From Bacillota bacterium (GTDB taxonomy: Bacteria; Bacillota; Bacilli; Thermoactinomycetales; DSM-44946), in contig JAJYSD010000009.1 of the NCBI GenBank assembly GCA_021793745.1, positions 1 through 11,209 of the forward strand: a stretch of 11,209 bases of DNA, in the 5' to 3' direction. The notes beneath the pieces were generated by a model. That model ran no database searches. It saw only the letters and a program-made list of their open reading frames with translations, and was not told the origin of the DNA. Of the stretch, positions 5,138 to 11,209 are shown in pieces. Every line of letters begins with the position of its first letter. Within the stretch, counting starts at the first letter, position 1. A program made the position numbers and the translations under genes.

Positions 5138-6508
5138 TCAGTTTCGGATCAGTTTCCTCCAGCAAGACCGGGTTTTTTCCGGATGCCCGTCGATGATGTG
5201 ACAAACGCCCTCGTAAAAGAGGGGATCTTTCCAACCGGCGTTGAGATCGCGGGCCTTTTGGAAGTGGGTGGCCGCCCGCGCCGTATCCCCCTTTTCCAGC
5301 AATACCCGCCCCAGCTGATAATGGCCCAGCGCCCGGATCCGGGGTTTTTCCTGGTCGATGACGCGCTCCGCCGCCTGCTGCGCCTCTTCAAAGTTGGTCA
5401 GGTGGGTGAACACTCGGGACCGGATCACCAGCCACAGGGGCTGATTCGTCCATTCCCCGGGAATGCGGGAAATGATCGCCTCCACCTTTTCCACATCGCC
5501 CTGTTCCAATAAGATCCAGGCATAGGTGAATAGCAGGTCCGGATCTCCGGGCGCCAGCGACAACCCCTTTTTCAGCCAGGCCAGGGCTTCGCTTGTCCGG
5601 CCGGACACCCAGGTATTCCAGCCCATCCCCTGATAAGCGACGGTTCGCTTCGGATCCCGGCTGAGCATCCGACGATACCAGGTGATGGCCTCCTCAATCT
5701 GCCCCATCTCCTCATAGTCCCGAGCAATGGTTTCCATCACCTGCAGGCTGTCGGTCTTTTCAAAGGCCATGAGGCGCCAATAGGCGACACTGTCCCACTG
5801 CTTCAACTTCCGGTGGCAATGGGAGAGCATCAACATCGTCTCTCCGTCGTCTTCATCCAACAACAGCGCCTGATAAAAGCAGGGGATGGCTTCGTGATAT
5901 TCCCCGAGCCGGTAGTGACAGGCCCCGAGATTAAACCAGGTATCCCCTTCGTTTTGTCGGTAGGAGAGGGCCCGTCGAAACTGGCGGATCGCCCCGTGAT
6001 CATTCCCCTTCCGCACGTGGACGCAACCCATCATGTGGTGGGCGAAGGCGATGAACACGTCGTGGTGTGTCGTCGAGGCGATCAACTGAAAGTGGCGATA
6101 GGCTTCATCCATGTTCCCTTTCTGAAAATGGCTCAGGGCCAGATACATCCGTCCCAGCAAAAATTCCGGTTCTTCCTCCACGACTTCCCGAAAGGCTTCC
6201 TCCGCCTCCATGAACATATTCAACTGGTAAAAGCCCTGCCCCTGACGAAAGCGACGGACCACCATTTCATCCAGCTCAAATTCACCTTCCAGCTCTTCCC
6301 CTTCCTCCATCAGATCCGGGTGCTTACGGGACAGTCGAACGAGCCGATCTTCGATGTCGGCCCAGGTCTCCAGCAGACTGTCGCAGACCTTCTTGATTTG
6401 GGCAAACCTTTTGCGGAGGTGCTCCCTTTCCCCCGGCGGGCTGGTGGGGTACTGATCTTCGATGCTTTTCAATGCGCCTTCGACCGTTTGTATCCACTGG
6501 TGAAACAT
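5138..6508 (-). CDS. tetratricopeptide-repeat protein
   Basis: The 456-residue soluble protein has no signal peptide or membrane helix. Residues 1-80 are helical and highly charged, with an acidic stretch 'LMEEGEELEGEFELDE' (66-81). From about residue 84 to the end it is built of roughly ten TPR units of about 34 residues, for example 'GQGFYQLNMFMEAEEAFREVV', 'WFNLGACHYRLGEYHEAI' (191-208), 'EEMGQIEEAITWYRRML' and 'YQLGRVLLEKGDTARAATHF'. TPR arrays act as protein-binding scaffolds; the partner cannot be told from sequence. Start ATG 6508 has GGAGG seven bases upstream. It follows the panD terminator, so it should have its own promoter. It sits where dinG stands in B. subtilis and precedes ku by 57 bases, so a link to ku is possible but unproven. 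Confidence 0.85.
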   Translation of the reverse strand: MFHQWIQTVEGALKSIEDQYPTSPPGEREHLRKRFAQIKKVCDSLLETWADIEDRLVRLSRKHPDLMEEGEELEGEFELDEMVVRRFRQGQGFYQLNMFMEAEEAFREVVEEEPEFLLGRMYLALSHFQKGNMDEAYRHFQLIASTTHHDVFIAFAHHMMGCVHVRKGNDHGAIRQFRRALSYRQNEGDTWFNLGACHYRLGEYHEAIPCFYQALLLDEDDGETMLMLSHCHRKLKQWDSVAYWRLMAFEKTDSLQVMETIARDYEEMGQIEEAITWYRRMLSRDPKRTVAYQGMGWNTWVSGRTSEALAWLKKGLSLAPGDPDLLFTYAWILLEQGDVEKVEAIISRIPGEWTNQPLWLVIRSRVFTHLTNFEEAQQAAERVIDQEKPRIRALGHYQLGRVLLEKGDTARAATHFQKARDLNAGWKDPLFYEGVCHIIDGHPEKTRSCWRKLIRN

Positions 6509-6563
6509 CTGAGATCCTCCTCAACACCAAGGGGTGCTACAGGGCATTATGTCCACCGGGGAT

Positions 6564-6594
6564 AAAAAAATCCGCCCGGAAACATCCGGGCGGA
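6564..6594 (-). terminator. Rho-independent terminator of the pan cluster
   Basis: A perfect 10-bp GC-rich stem, TCCGCCCGGA (6571-6580) with TCCGGGCGGA (6585-6594) and a 4-base loop, is followed on the minus strand by seven T (6570-6564). It begins 7 bases after the panD stop and closes the panBCD transcript, insulating the TPR gene. The plus-strand side is not T-rich. Confidence 0.92.
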
Positions 6595-6600
6595 CCAGGT

Positions 6601-6990
6601 TCAGGAGGAGGTCACCGTTCCGTGCACCTCTTCGCCGATGATCTCGACGATTTCATTTCCTTCGCCCATAATGGCGATCCGCGGGCGGTGGTTTTTGATT
6701 TCCTGTTCATCCATCAGTGCATAGGAAATGATAATGACTCGATCGCCGGGTTGTACCAATCGGGCCGCCGCTCCGTTCAGGCAGATTGTCCGGCTGCCCC
6801 GGGGACCGGGAATCACGTAGGTTTCCAGGCGCGCTCCATTGTTGTTGTTGACGATCTGCACCTTCTCGTTGGGCAAAATATCCACCCGTTCGAGGATCTC
6901 TTCGTCGACGGTGACACTGCCCACATAATGGAGGTTGGCTTCGGTCACCGTAGCCCGGTGAATTTTGGCCTTCATCATCGTTCGGAGCAT
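6601..6990 (-). CDS. panD: aspartate 1-decarboxylase (pyruvoyl-dependent)
   Basis: PanD makes beta-alanine from L-aspartate for pantothenate synthesis. It is made as a proenzyme that self-cleaves between Gly24 and Ser25 in '[11 protein letters not shown]', leaving the pyruvoyl group on the alpha chain. The substrate-site residues are visible in '[16 protein letters not shown]' (K9), '[40 protein letters not shown]' (in two stretches) and the late 'HRPRIAIM'. At 129 residues the length is standard. Start ATG 6990 has GGAGG at 7 bases; an ATG four codons on (MMKAKIH) is also possible. The start lies 16 bases inside the 3' end of panC, so translation is probably coupled. It is the last gene before the terminator. 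Confidence 0.96.
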   Translation of the reverse strand: MLRTMMKAKIHRATVTEANLHYVGSVTVDEEILERVDILPNEKVQIVNNNNGARLETYVIPGPRGSRTICLNGAAARLVQPGDRVIIISYALMDEQEIKNHRPRIAIMGEGNEIVEIIGEEVHGTVTSS

Positions 6991-7847
6991 GGGACTTCCT
7001 CCTTTTCCGGCAGGATGACGTTGTCGATCAGTCGGGTGGATCCGAAGTGGACAGCGACGGCGACGAGGATCCGCTGTCCCTGAAGCGCATCCACCGGTGT
7101 GAGGTCGGGATAGGTGAGCACGTCCACATAATCGATCCGGGCCAAAGGCTTGGAGGAAATCCGGCCCTGAAGATAATCGATCACCTGTCGGGACCGGGTC
7201 ATTTCACCGGCCTGCACCTTCTCGGCCACCTCGCGAAGACCGGCAGACAAAACCGTCGCCTGTTCCCGCTCCTCCTCGGACAGGTAGACATTCCGGGAGC
7301 TGACGGCCAGTCCGTCCTTCTCCCGCACCGTGGGACAGGGGATTATCTCCACCGGGAAATGAAGATCCCGGACCATTCGCTCCACCACGGCCACCTGCTG
7401 GGCATCCTTGAGGCCGAAATAGGCCCGATCCGGCTCCACGATGTGAAACAGCTTCGCCACCACCGTGGCCACCCCGTCGAAGTGACCGGGGCGGGAAGCG
7501 CCGCACAATCGGTCGGTCAACCGGGATACGGTTACCGTGGTAAGGGGCTTCTCGGGATACATCTCCTCGACGGAGGGGGCGAAGAGCACATCGACCCCGG
7601 CCTGTTCGGCGATCCGGGCATCCCGGTCCAAGTCCCGGGGATATCGGTCATAGTCTTCCCGGGGGCCGAACTGAAGGGGATTGACAAAGACCGAAAGCAC
7701 CACGACATCGCATTCTTTCCGCGCGCGACGGATCAGGGAAACGTGACCCTCGTGCAGATATCCCATGGTGGGAACCAGGCCGATTCGCCGGTCCCTCAAG
7801 GGGCGAAGGAATTGGCGCAATTCCTGGACCGTCCCCACGGTTTTCAT
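6975..7847 (-). CDS. panC: pantothenate synthetase (pantoate-beta-alanine ligase)
   Basis: PanC condenses pantoate and beta-alanine with ATP, via pantoyl adenylate, to give pantothenate, the precursor of coenzyme A. The 290-residue sequence shows the nucleotidyltransferase signature '[19 protein letters not shown]' (HEGH, HIGH-type), '[20 protein letters not shown]', '[21 protein letters not shown]', '[13 protein letters not shown]' and the KMSKS-like loop '[15 protein letters not shown]'. Its ATG overlaps the TGA of panB (ATGA), with AAGG just upstream, which indicates translational coupling, and its end overlaps the start of panD. All expected motifs are intact. Confidence 0.97.
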   Translation of the reverse strand: MKTVGTVQELRQFLRPLRDRRIGLVPTMGYLHEGHVSLIRRARKECDVVVLSVFVNPLQFGPREDYDRYPRDLDRDARIAEQAGVDVLFAPSVEEMYPEKPLTTVTVSRLTDRLCGASRPGHFDGVATVVAKLFHIVEPDRAYFGLKDAQQVAVVERMVRDLHFPVEIIPCPTVREKDGLAVSSRNVYLSEEEREQATVLSAGLREVAEKVQAGEMTRSRQVIDYLQGRISSKPLARIDYVDVLTYPDLTPVDALQGQRILVAVAVHFGSTRLIDNVILPEKEEVPCSER

Positions 7848-8704
7848 CGTCCTTCGCCCCCTTTTCCTCCGTACAGGGACGCCTGCACTTCGGGCGAGCG
7901 AAAAACATGCTTCTCTTCCGGAAAGCGCCTGTGACGGACATCCTCGACGTACTGCCGCAACGCATCGGTGATCTGCCGACCCACCTCGGCATAGGCCTTG
8001 ACAAAGGAGGGCTGAAGATCGCTGGCCATTTTCAGCACGTCGTGATAGACGAGGACCTGGCCGTCACAGTGACGACCCGCCCCGATCCCGATGGTGGGCA
8101 CGCGGACCGCTTCGGTGATTTCCCGGGCCAATTCCTCGGGGACGCATTCCAATACCAGGGCGAAGACGCCCGCCACCTCCAAGATCCGGGCCTCCCGGAG
8201 GATGCGCCGGGCCCCCTCCGCCTCCTTCCCCTGGACCCGATATCCCCCCAGTTGGTGCACCGACTGGGGCGTCAAACCCAGGTGCCCCATCACGGGAATC
8301 CCGGCGGCGGTGCATGCCCGCACTGCATCGGCGATCGCCTCGCCCCCTTCCATCTTGACCGCCTGGGCGCCGCCTTCCTGCATCAGTCGACCGGCGGCCT
8401 TGAGCACTTCCGCTTTTCCCAGATGGGCCGTCAAAAACGGGAGATCCGCCACCACCAGGGCGCGCTTGGATCCCCGCACCACCGCCTTGGTATGATGCGT
8501 CATGTCGTCCAGGGTGACGGAAACGGTCGAATCGTAACCCAATACGACCATTCCGAGCGAATCACCGACCAGGATGACATCCACACCCGCCGCCTCCGCC
8601 AGTTTGGCCGATGGATAGTCATAGGCCGTCAACATGGCGATGGGCTCGCCCCTTTTTTTCATCTGGGCAAGGGAGCGGGTGGTCACCTTTGAAACATTCC
8701 CCAT
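7844..8704 (-). CDS. panB: 3-methyl-2-oxobutanoate hydroxymethyltransferase
   Basis: PanB transfers a hydroxymethyl group from methylene-tetrahydrofolate to alpha-ketoisovalerate to form ketopantoate, the first committed step of pantothenate synthesis; it acts as a cytosolic multimer. The 286-residue protein has 'AMLTAYDYPSAKLAEAAGVD', metal-ligand Asp48 in 'VGDSLGMVVLGYDST', 'DDMTHHTKAVVRG', Asp87 in 'VADLPF', Glu119 in 'AVKMEGG', 'VMGHLGLTPQSVHQLGG', catalytic-type Glu186 in 'LVLECVPEELA' and 'TIGIGAGRHCDGQVLVYHD'. ATG 8704 has GGGGGGAA 5-6 bases upstream. It heads panBCD and is separated from birA by a 191-base leader containing hairpins. Confidence 0.97.
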   Translation of the reverse strand: MGNVSKVTTRSLAQMKKRGEPIAMLTAYDYPSAKLAEAAGVDVILVGDSLGMVVLGYDSTVSVTLDDMTHHTKAVVRGSKRALVVADLPFLTAHLGKAEVLKAAGRLMQEGGAQAVKMEGGEAIADAVRACTAAGIPVMGHLGLTPQSVHQLGGYRVQGKEAEGARRILREARILEVAGVFALVLECVPEELAREITEAVRVPTIGIGAGRHCDGQVLVYHDVLKMASDLQPSFVKAYAEVGRQITDALRQYVEDVRHRRFPEEKHVFRSPEVQASLYGGKGGEGR

Positions 8705-8741
8705 ACCTATTCCCCCCTGTGGTCGCTCCGGGGAGGAGAAG

Positions 8742-8775
8742 AAAAAACGCCTTCAGCCCATAAGGACCAAAGGCG
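8742..8775 (-). terminator. terminator or attenuator hairpin in the panB leader
   Basis: On the minus strand CGCCTT (8775-8770) pairs AAGGCG (8753-8748), the stem continues inward through GGTCC/GGGCT-type pairs with two or three G-T wobbles to a TTAT loop, and six T follow (8747-8742). It sits only 37 bases before the panB ATG, too close for a full promoter to fit comfortably after it. It therefore either terminates bshA-cca-birA readthrough or attenuates the pan genes. The plus strand also shows T-rich sequence (8780-8785), so weak bidirectional action is possible. Confidence 0.7.
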
Positions 8776-8831
8776 CTCCTTTTTTATCCGTCCTCTGTCT
8801 CCGTCCCTCGGGCTCGAAGCAGAACCTTTTT

Positions 8832-8855
8832 CCGTTGAATCGAAGGATTCTTCGG
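8832..8855 (-). promoter_or_regulatory. conserved-looking hairpin in the birA-panB leader
   Basis: A 24-base imperfect palindrome: CCG, AA, GAATC, loop CTTC, GATTC, AA, CGG on the minus strand, i.e. a stem with a symmetric A-A internal loop. An alternative perfect stem, CGAAG-AATC-CTTCG (8854-8841), overlaps it, so two exclusive folds exist. It lies 57 bases before the terminator-like hairpin. The Firmicutes 'pan' RNA motif found before panB genes also features As set off from a hairpin, but I cannot confirm a match by eye. The rest of 8705-8895 shows no convincing promoter. Confidence 0.35.
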
Positions 8856-8895
8856 TGCAGCTCCCGGAGGATGCCGCCTTCCTCATTAAGGGTAA

Positions 8896-9888
8896 TCAAA
8901 AAGAGCGGATTTCGCAACCTTCACGGATTTCCGCCGAGTAAACCGAAATCAATCCCTCTTCGGTTTCCAAAAGCAGCGCCCCATCCTCTTTCAACCCCCG
9001 CACCACCCCCGATCGAAGGCCCTCGGGCGTCCGGGCCGTGACCAAGTGGCCGATCACGCCCGACAGCTCTTCCCAGGCCCCGCGGACGGCCGCAAAGCCC
9101 CGGCTCAAGTAAGCGGCGTATGTCTGTTCCAGCTCTTCCAAGATGGCGGCGATCAAAGGGACGCGGCGAAAGGTTCGGCCCGCCTCCGCTGACAGGGAGG
9201 TCACCTTTCCCTTCAGCTCCGCCGGCCACATCGCTTCGGCGACATTCACATTGATCCCGATGCCCAATACGACATAATGGACCCGGTCCTGTTCCCCGCG
9301 CAATTCCGTCAGAATCCCGCACACCTTCTTCCCCCGGATCAGCAGGTCATTCGGCCACTTGATCCGCACCCGAAGCCCCGTCTCCCGGTTCAGGGCCCGG
9401 GTGACCCCGACCGATGCCATCAGCGTCAGTTGGGGCGCCTGGGCGATCGGGATGGGAGGACGCAGGATGAGGCTCAACCAGATCCCCGAATCCGGCGGCG
9501 AATGCCAGAAACGGCCGAGCCGCCCCCGGCCCGCCGTCTGTTCTTCGGCGATGACGGCCGCCCCTTCCGGCGCCCCTTCCCGCGCCCACTGGTGGGCAAT
9601 CTTCTGGGTGGAGTCGACGGACTTCAGGGTGCGAAGCGCCTGTCCAAAGGTGCGGGTGCGCAGGCCGTATGCGATTTCTTCTTGAAGGATACGGTCTGGT
9701 TTGCAGACCAGTCTATATCCGCTCTTCTGGCGCGCTTCAATCTGATAACCCTCCCGCCGCAGCTCCTGGATATGTTTCCAGACGGCGGTGCGGCTCAAGC
9801 CAATTCGACGGCTGATTTCCTCCCCGGACACAAAGTCATCTCCCTTTTCCATCATCAGCGCCAGGATCTGTTGTCGCGTCCCTCCCAA
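8896..9888 (-). CDS. birA: bifunctional biotin-protein ligase / biotin operon repressor
   Basis: BirA activates biotin to biotinyl-5'-AMP and transfers it to biotin carboxyl carrier proteins; the biotinyl-AMP form can repress biotin genes. The 330-residue protein has an N-terminal winged HTH (about 15-60: 'VSGEEISRRIGLSRTAVWKHIQ' in segments, then 'KSGYRL'), the ligase core with 'EQTAGRGRLGRFW' (GRGRLGR at 120-126), catalytic-site Lys177 in 'KWPNDLL', 'GIGINVN', and a C-terminal SH3-like domain ('DGALLLETEEG'). HTH presence places it in the regulatory group II class. I chose TTG 9888 because GAGGAAGG is 8 bases upstream; GTG 9897 is the alternative but sits almost on that site. It overlaps the end of cca by 53 bases. 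Confidence 0.95.
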   Translation of the reverse strand: MGGTRQQILALMMEKGDDFVSGEEISRRIGLSRTAVWKHIQELRREGYQIEARQKSGYRLVCKPDRILQEEIAYGLRTRTFGQALRTLKSVDSTQKIAHQWAREGAPEGAAVIAEEQTAGRGRLGRFWHSPPDSGIWLSLILRPPIPIAQAPQLTLMASVGVTRALNRETGLRVRIKWPNDLLIRGKKVCGILTELRGEQDRVHYVVLGIGINVNVAEAMWPAELKGKVTSLSAEAGRTFRRVPLIAAILEELEQTYAAYLSRGFAAVRGAWEELSGVIGHLVTARTPEGLRSGVVRGLKEDGALLLETEEGLISVYSAEIREGCEIRSF

Positions 9889-11098
9889 TCCGAACACCTT
9901 CCTCTATCAACTGATGATGATCGTTGGCCATCCGCCCCAGAATCACCGCATCCGCCAGCTGCTGCAGCACCCGGCCCACCCAGGGGCCCGGCGGGCGACC
10001 GGACGCACGGATCAGCTCCCGCCCGTCCACGGCCAATTCCTCCAGACGCCAAATCGGCATCTCTTCCGCCCAACGACTCAACTGTTCCGACTGCCTGTGG
10101 CAGGTTGCCGCATCGATGACTCCCATCTGCTGCGCCAGCTCCATCGCCTCCCGGCAGAACGGGGCCCCGTCGCGGAACATCCGCCTCTTCCCCTCCGCTT
10201 CCGTCAAGCGAGCGGGCCAGGAGGCGGCCGTCCCATAAAGGCGGGCGATGATTCCCACCTGCCGCTTGGGGAGGCGGAGCTCCCTGAGCCGGCCCGCCGC
10301 CTTTTCCGGCGGCACCCGGCACAGACAGAGCAGAAGCGCCCACCGCATCGCAGGCGAGGGGACCGCATCCAGTGCGGTCAGTGGGGGATCGCCGGGAGGG
10401 GCGGTCACTCCCCAGCGAAAAAAGGGGGGAAGATGATCCATCATGCCCAACCGGAACAGGGCAGCGACGGCCCGGGACGGATGCGGGGTTTTCCAGATGA
10501 GTTCCAGCTCCCGGGTGACCCTTTCCACGGACAGGCGGGTCAGGTCGGGAGCCATCCGCCGGATGGCCGCTTCCACATCCGGATGGAGGGAAAATGCCAG
10601 TTGTGCCGCGAAGCGCACCGCCCGAACCATCCGGAGCGCGTCTTCCCCGAACCGGTCGGCGGCCGCGCCCACCGTCCGGATCACCCCTTTTTCCAGGTCC
10701 CTTTTCCCCCCGAAGGGGTCGATCAGCCGGCCCCGCAGGTCCCGGGCCATTGCATTGATGGTAAAATCCCTCCGGGCCAAGTCCTCTTCCACGCGTCCCA
10801 CAAAACGGACCCGGTCCGGCCGGCGGCCGTCCCGGTACGCCCCTTCGATGCGAAAGGTGGTCACCTCGACGGGATGCCCGCCGGCGATCACGGTGACCGT
10901 CCCGTGACGGATGCCCGTGGCTTTCGTTCGGGGAAAAAGAGATTGAACCTGGTCCGGCCGCGCATCCGTACAGACATCATAATCCCCCGGCTGCCTGCCG
11001 AGCAATTGATCGCGTACGCACCCTCCCACCAGATAGGCCTGGAATCCGGCCTCCTCCAGCCCTTTGATGACCGAGAGCGCGGCGCGGTAAGGGGTCAT
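9836..11098 (-). CDS. cca: CCA tRNA nucleotidyltransferase
   Basis: This class II tRNA nucleotidyltransferase builds or repairs the 3' CCA of tRNAs from CTP and ATP without a nucleic acid template. The 420-residue protein has 'AYLVGGCVRDQLLGRQPGDYDV' in parts (GGxVRD at 25-30, catalytic D39 and D41), 'GIRHGTVTV', 'EVTTFR', 'RRDFTINAMA' (109-118), and the nucleotide-template region 'GEDALRMVRAVRFAAQL', followed by helical body and tail domains. Start ATG 11098 has GGGGAGG 9 bases upstream, 4 bases after the bshA stop; a longer ATG at 11182 would lie wholly inside bshA. The 3' end, from 'LIEEGVRIG', continues past the birA start, so the last 17 or so residues are encoded in the overlap. Whether it adds all of CCA or only part cannot be judged by eye. 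Confidence 0.95.
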   Translation of the reverse strand: MTPYRAALSVIKGLEEAGFQAYLVGGCVRDQLLGRQPGDYDVCTDARPDQVQSLFPRTKATGIRHGTVTVIAGGHPVEVTTFRIEGAYRDGRRPDRVRFVGRVEEDLARRDFTINAMARDLRGRLIDPFGGKRDLEKGVIRTVGAAADRFGEDALRMVRAVRFAAQLAFSLHPDVEAAIRRMAPDLTRLSVERVTRELELIWKTPHPSRAVAALFRLGMMDHLPPFFRWGVTAPPGDPPLTALDAVPSPAMRWALLLCLCRVPPEKAAGRLRELRLPKRQVGIIARLYGTAASWPARLTEAEGKRRMFRDGAPFCREAMELAQQMGVIDAATCHRQSEQLSRWAEEMPIWRLEELAVDGRELIRASGRPPGPWVGRVLQQLADAVILGRMANDHHQLIEEGVRIGRDATTDPGADDGKGR

Positions 11099-11102
11099 CG
11101 CC

Positions 11103-11209
11103 TCACCCCTCCCCCAGCACACGGCGGTAGATGGCTTCATACTGCTCTGCCACCCGATCCGCACAAAAAAACTCCTGGGCACGGGCGATGCCGTTCTCCG
11201 AAAACGTCC
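11103..11209 (-). CDS. bshA: C-terminal end of bacillithiol glycosyltransferase BshA (partial)
   Basis: The minus strand entering from the right edge encodes about 35 residues, 'TFSENGIARAQEFFCADRVA' followed by 'EQYEAIYRRVLGEG', ending at TGA 11105-11103. The 'F..D.VA.QYE.IYR.VL' ending fits the last helix of GT4-family BshA, which joins UDP-GlcNAc to L-malate in the first step of bacillithiol synthesis, and bshA directly precedes cca in B. subtilis and relatives. The stop is 4 bases before the cca ATG, with the cca ribosome site inside the bshA end, so the two are an operon. A different GT4 glycosyltransferase cannot be excluded from the fragment alone. Confidence 0.7.
   Translation of the reverse strand, partial: TFSENGIARAQEFFCADRVAEQYEAIYRRVLGEG

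Noticed and set aside
4643..6565. Plus-strand open frames of 250-290 codons opposite ku and the TPR gene
   Set aside because: They mirror the minus-strand genes, lack ribosome sites, and read as Pro/His/Gly-rich translations with no family resemblance.
7047..8692. Plus-strand open frames opposite panC and panB
   Set aside because: They are shadows of highly conserved enzymes whose active-site motifs are on the minus strand.
8705..8895. T-box or other known riboswitch before panB
   Set aside because: I saw no T-box sequence (AGGGTGGnACCGCG-like) and no recognisable aptamer core, and pantothenate genes are not T-box targets I would expect. Only hairpins are supported.

Overview
This GC-rich window looks like chromosomal DNA from a spore-forming Bacillota, most likely a Bacillus/Thermoactinomyces relative. 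The reasons are the gene order bshA-cca-birA-panB-panC-panD, which is the Bacillus subtilis order, AGGAGG-type ribosome binding sites with frequent TTG/GTG starts, bacillithiol synthesis, and a Ku/LigD end-joining system. The taxon is an inference from order and style, since no rRNA is present.

Layout. Nearly all main genes lie on the minus strand and read right to left. Right block (about 6.6-11.2 kb): the 3' end of bshA, then cca, birA, panB, panC and panD, packed with a 4-base gap (bshA/cca), overlaps (cca/birA, panB/panC, panC/panD) and one 191-base gap (birA/panB). That gap holds a terminator-like hairpin and a second hairpin. A strong intrinsic terminator follows panD. Middle block (about 2.5-6.5 kb): a TPR protein, then ku, then a stand-alone LigD-type ATP-dependent ligase, then a stand-alone LigD-type primase-polymerase. 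Two small plus-strand genes are set between these: a 104-residue membrane-anchored protein between ku and the ligase, and an 81-residue Pro/Phe-rich protein between the ligase and the polymerase. Left block: mtaD (MTA/SAH deaminase) on minus, then an intrinsic terminator serving a truncated plus-strand gene whose last 60 codons are seen at the left edge.

How the genes work together. Ku, ligase and polymerase together make a complete minimal bacterial NHEJ kit. Here the LigD activities are on separate polypeptides and the genes are interleaved with opposite-strand genes, so they are probably not one simple operon. PanB and PanC make pantothenate from ketoisovalerate with beta-alanine from PanD. 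BirA biotinylates carboxylases and, having an HTH, probably represses biotin genes. Cca finishes tRNA 3' ends. MtaD recycles methylthioadenosine/S-adenosylhomocysteine.

Most interesting points: the split and interleaved NHEJ locus with sporulation-like -10 motifs near ku and the two small genes; an out-of-frame, strongly SD-equipped ATG just upstream of the ligase start; and the structured panB leader. No stretch over 300 bases lacks a gene. I see no tRNA, rRNA, CRISPR array, insertion sequence or prophage gene.
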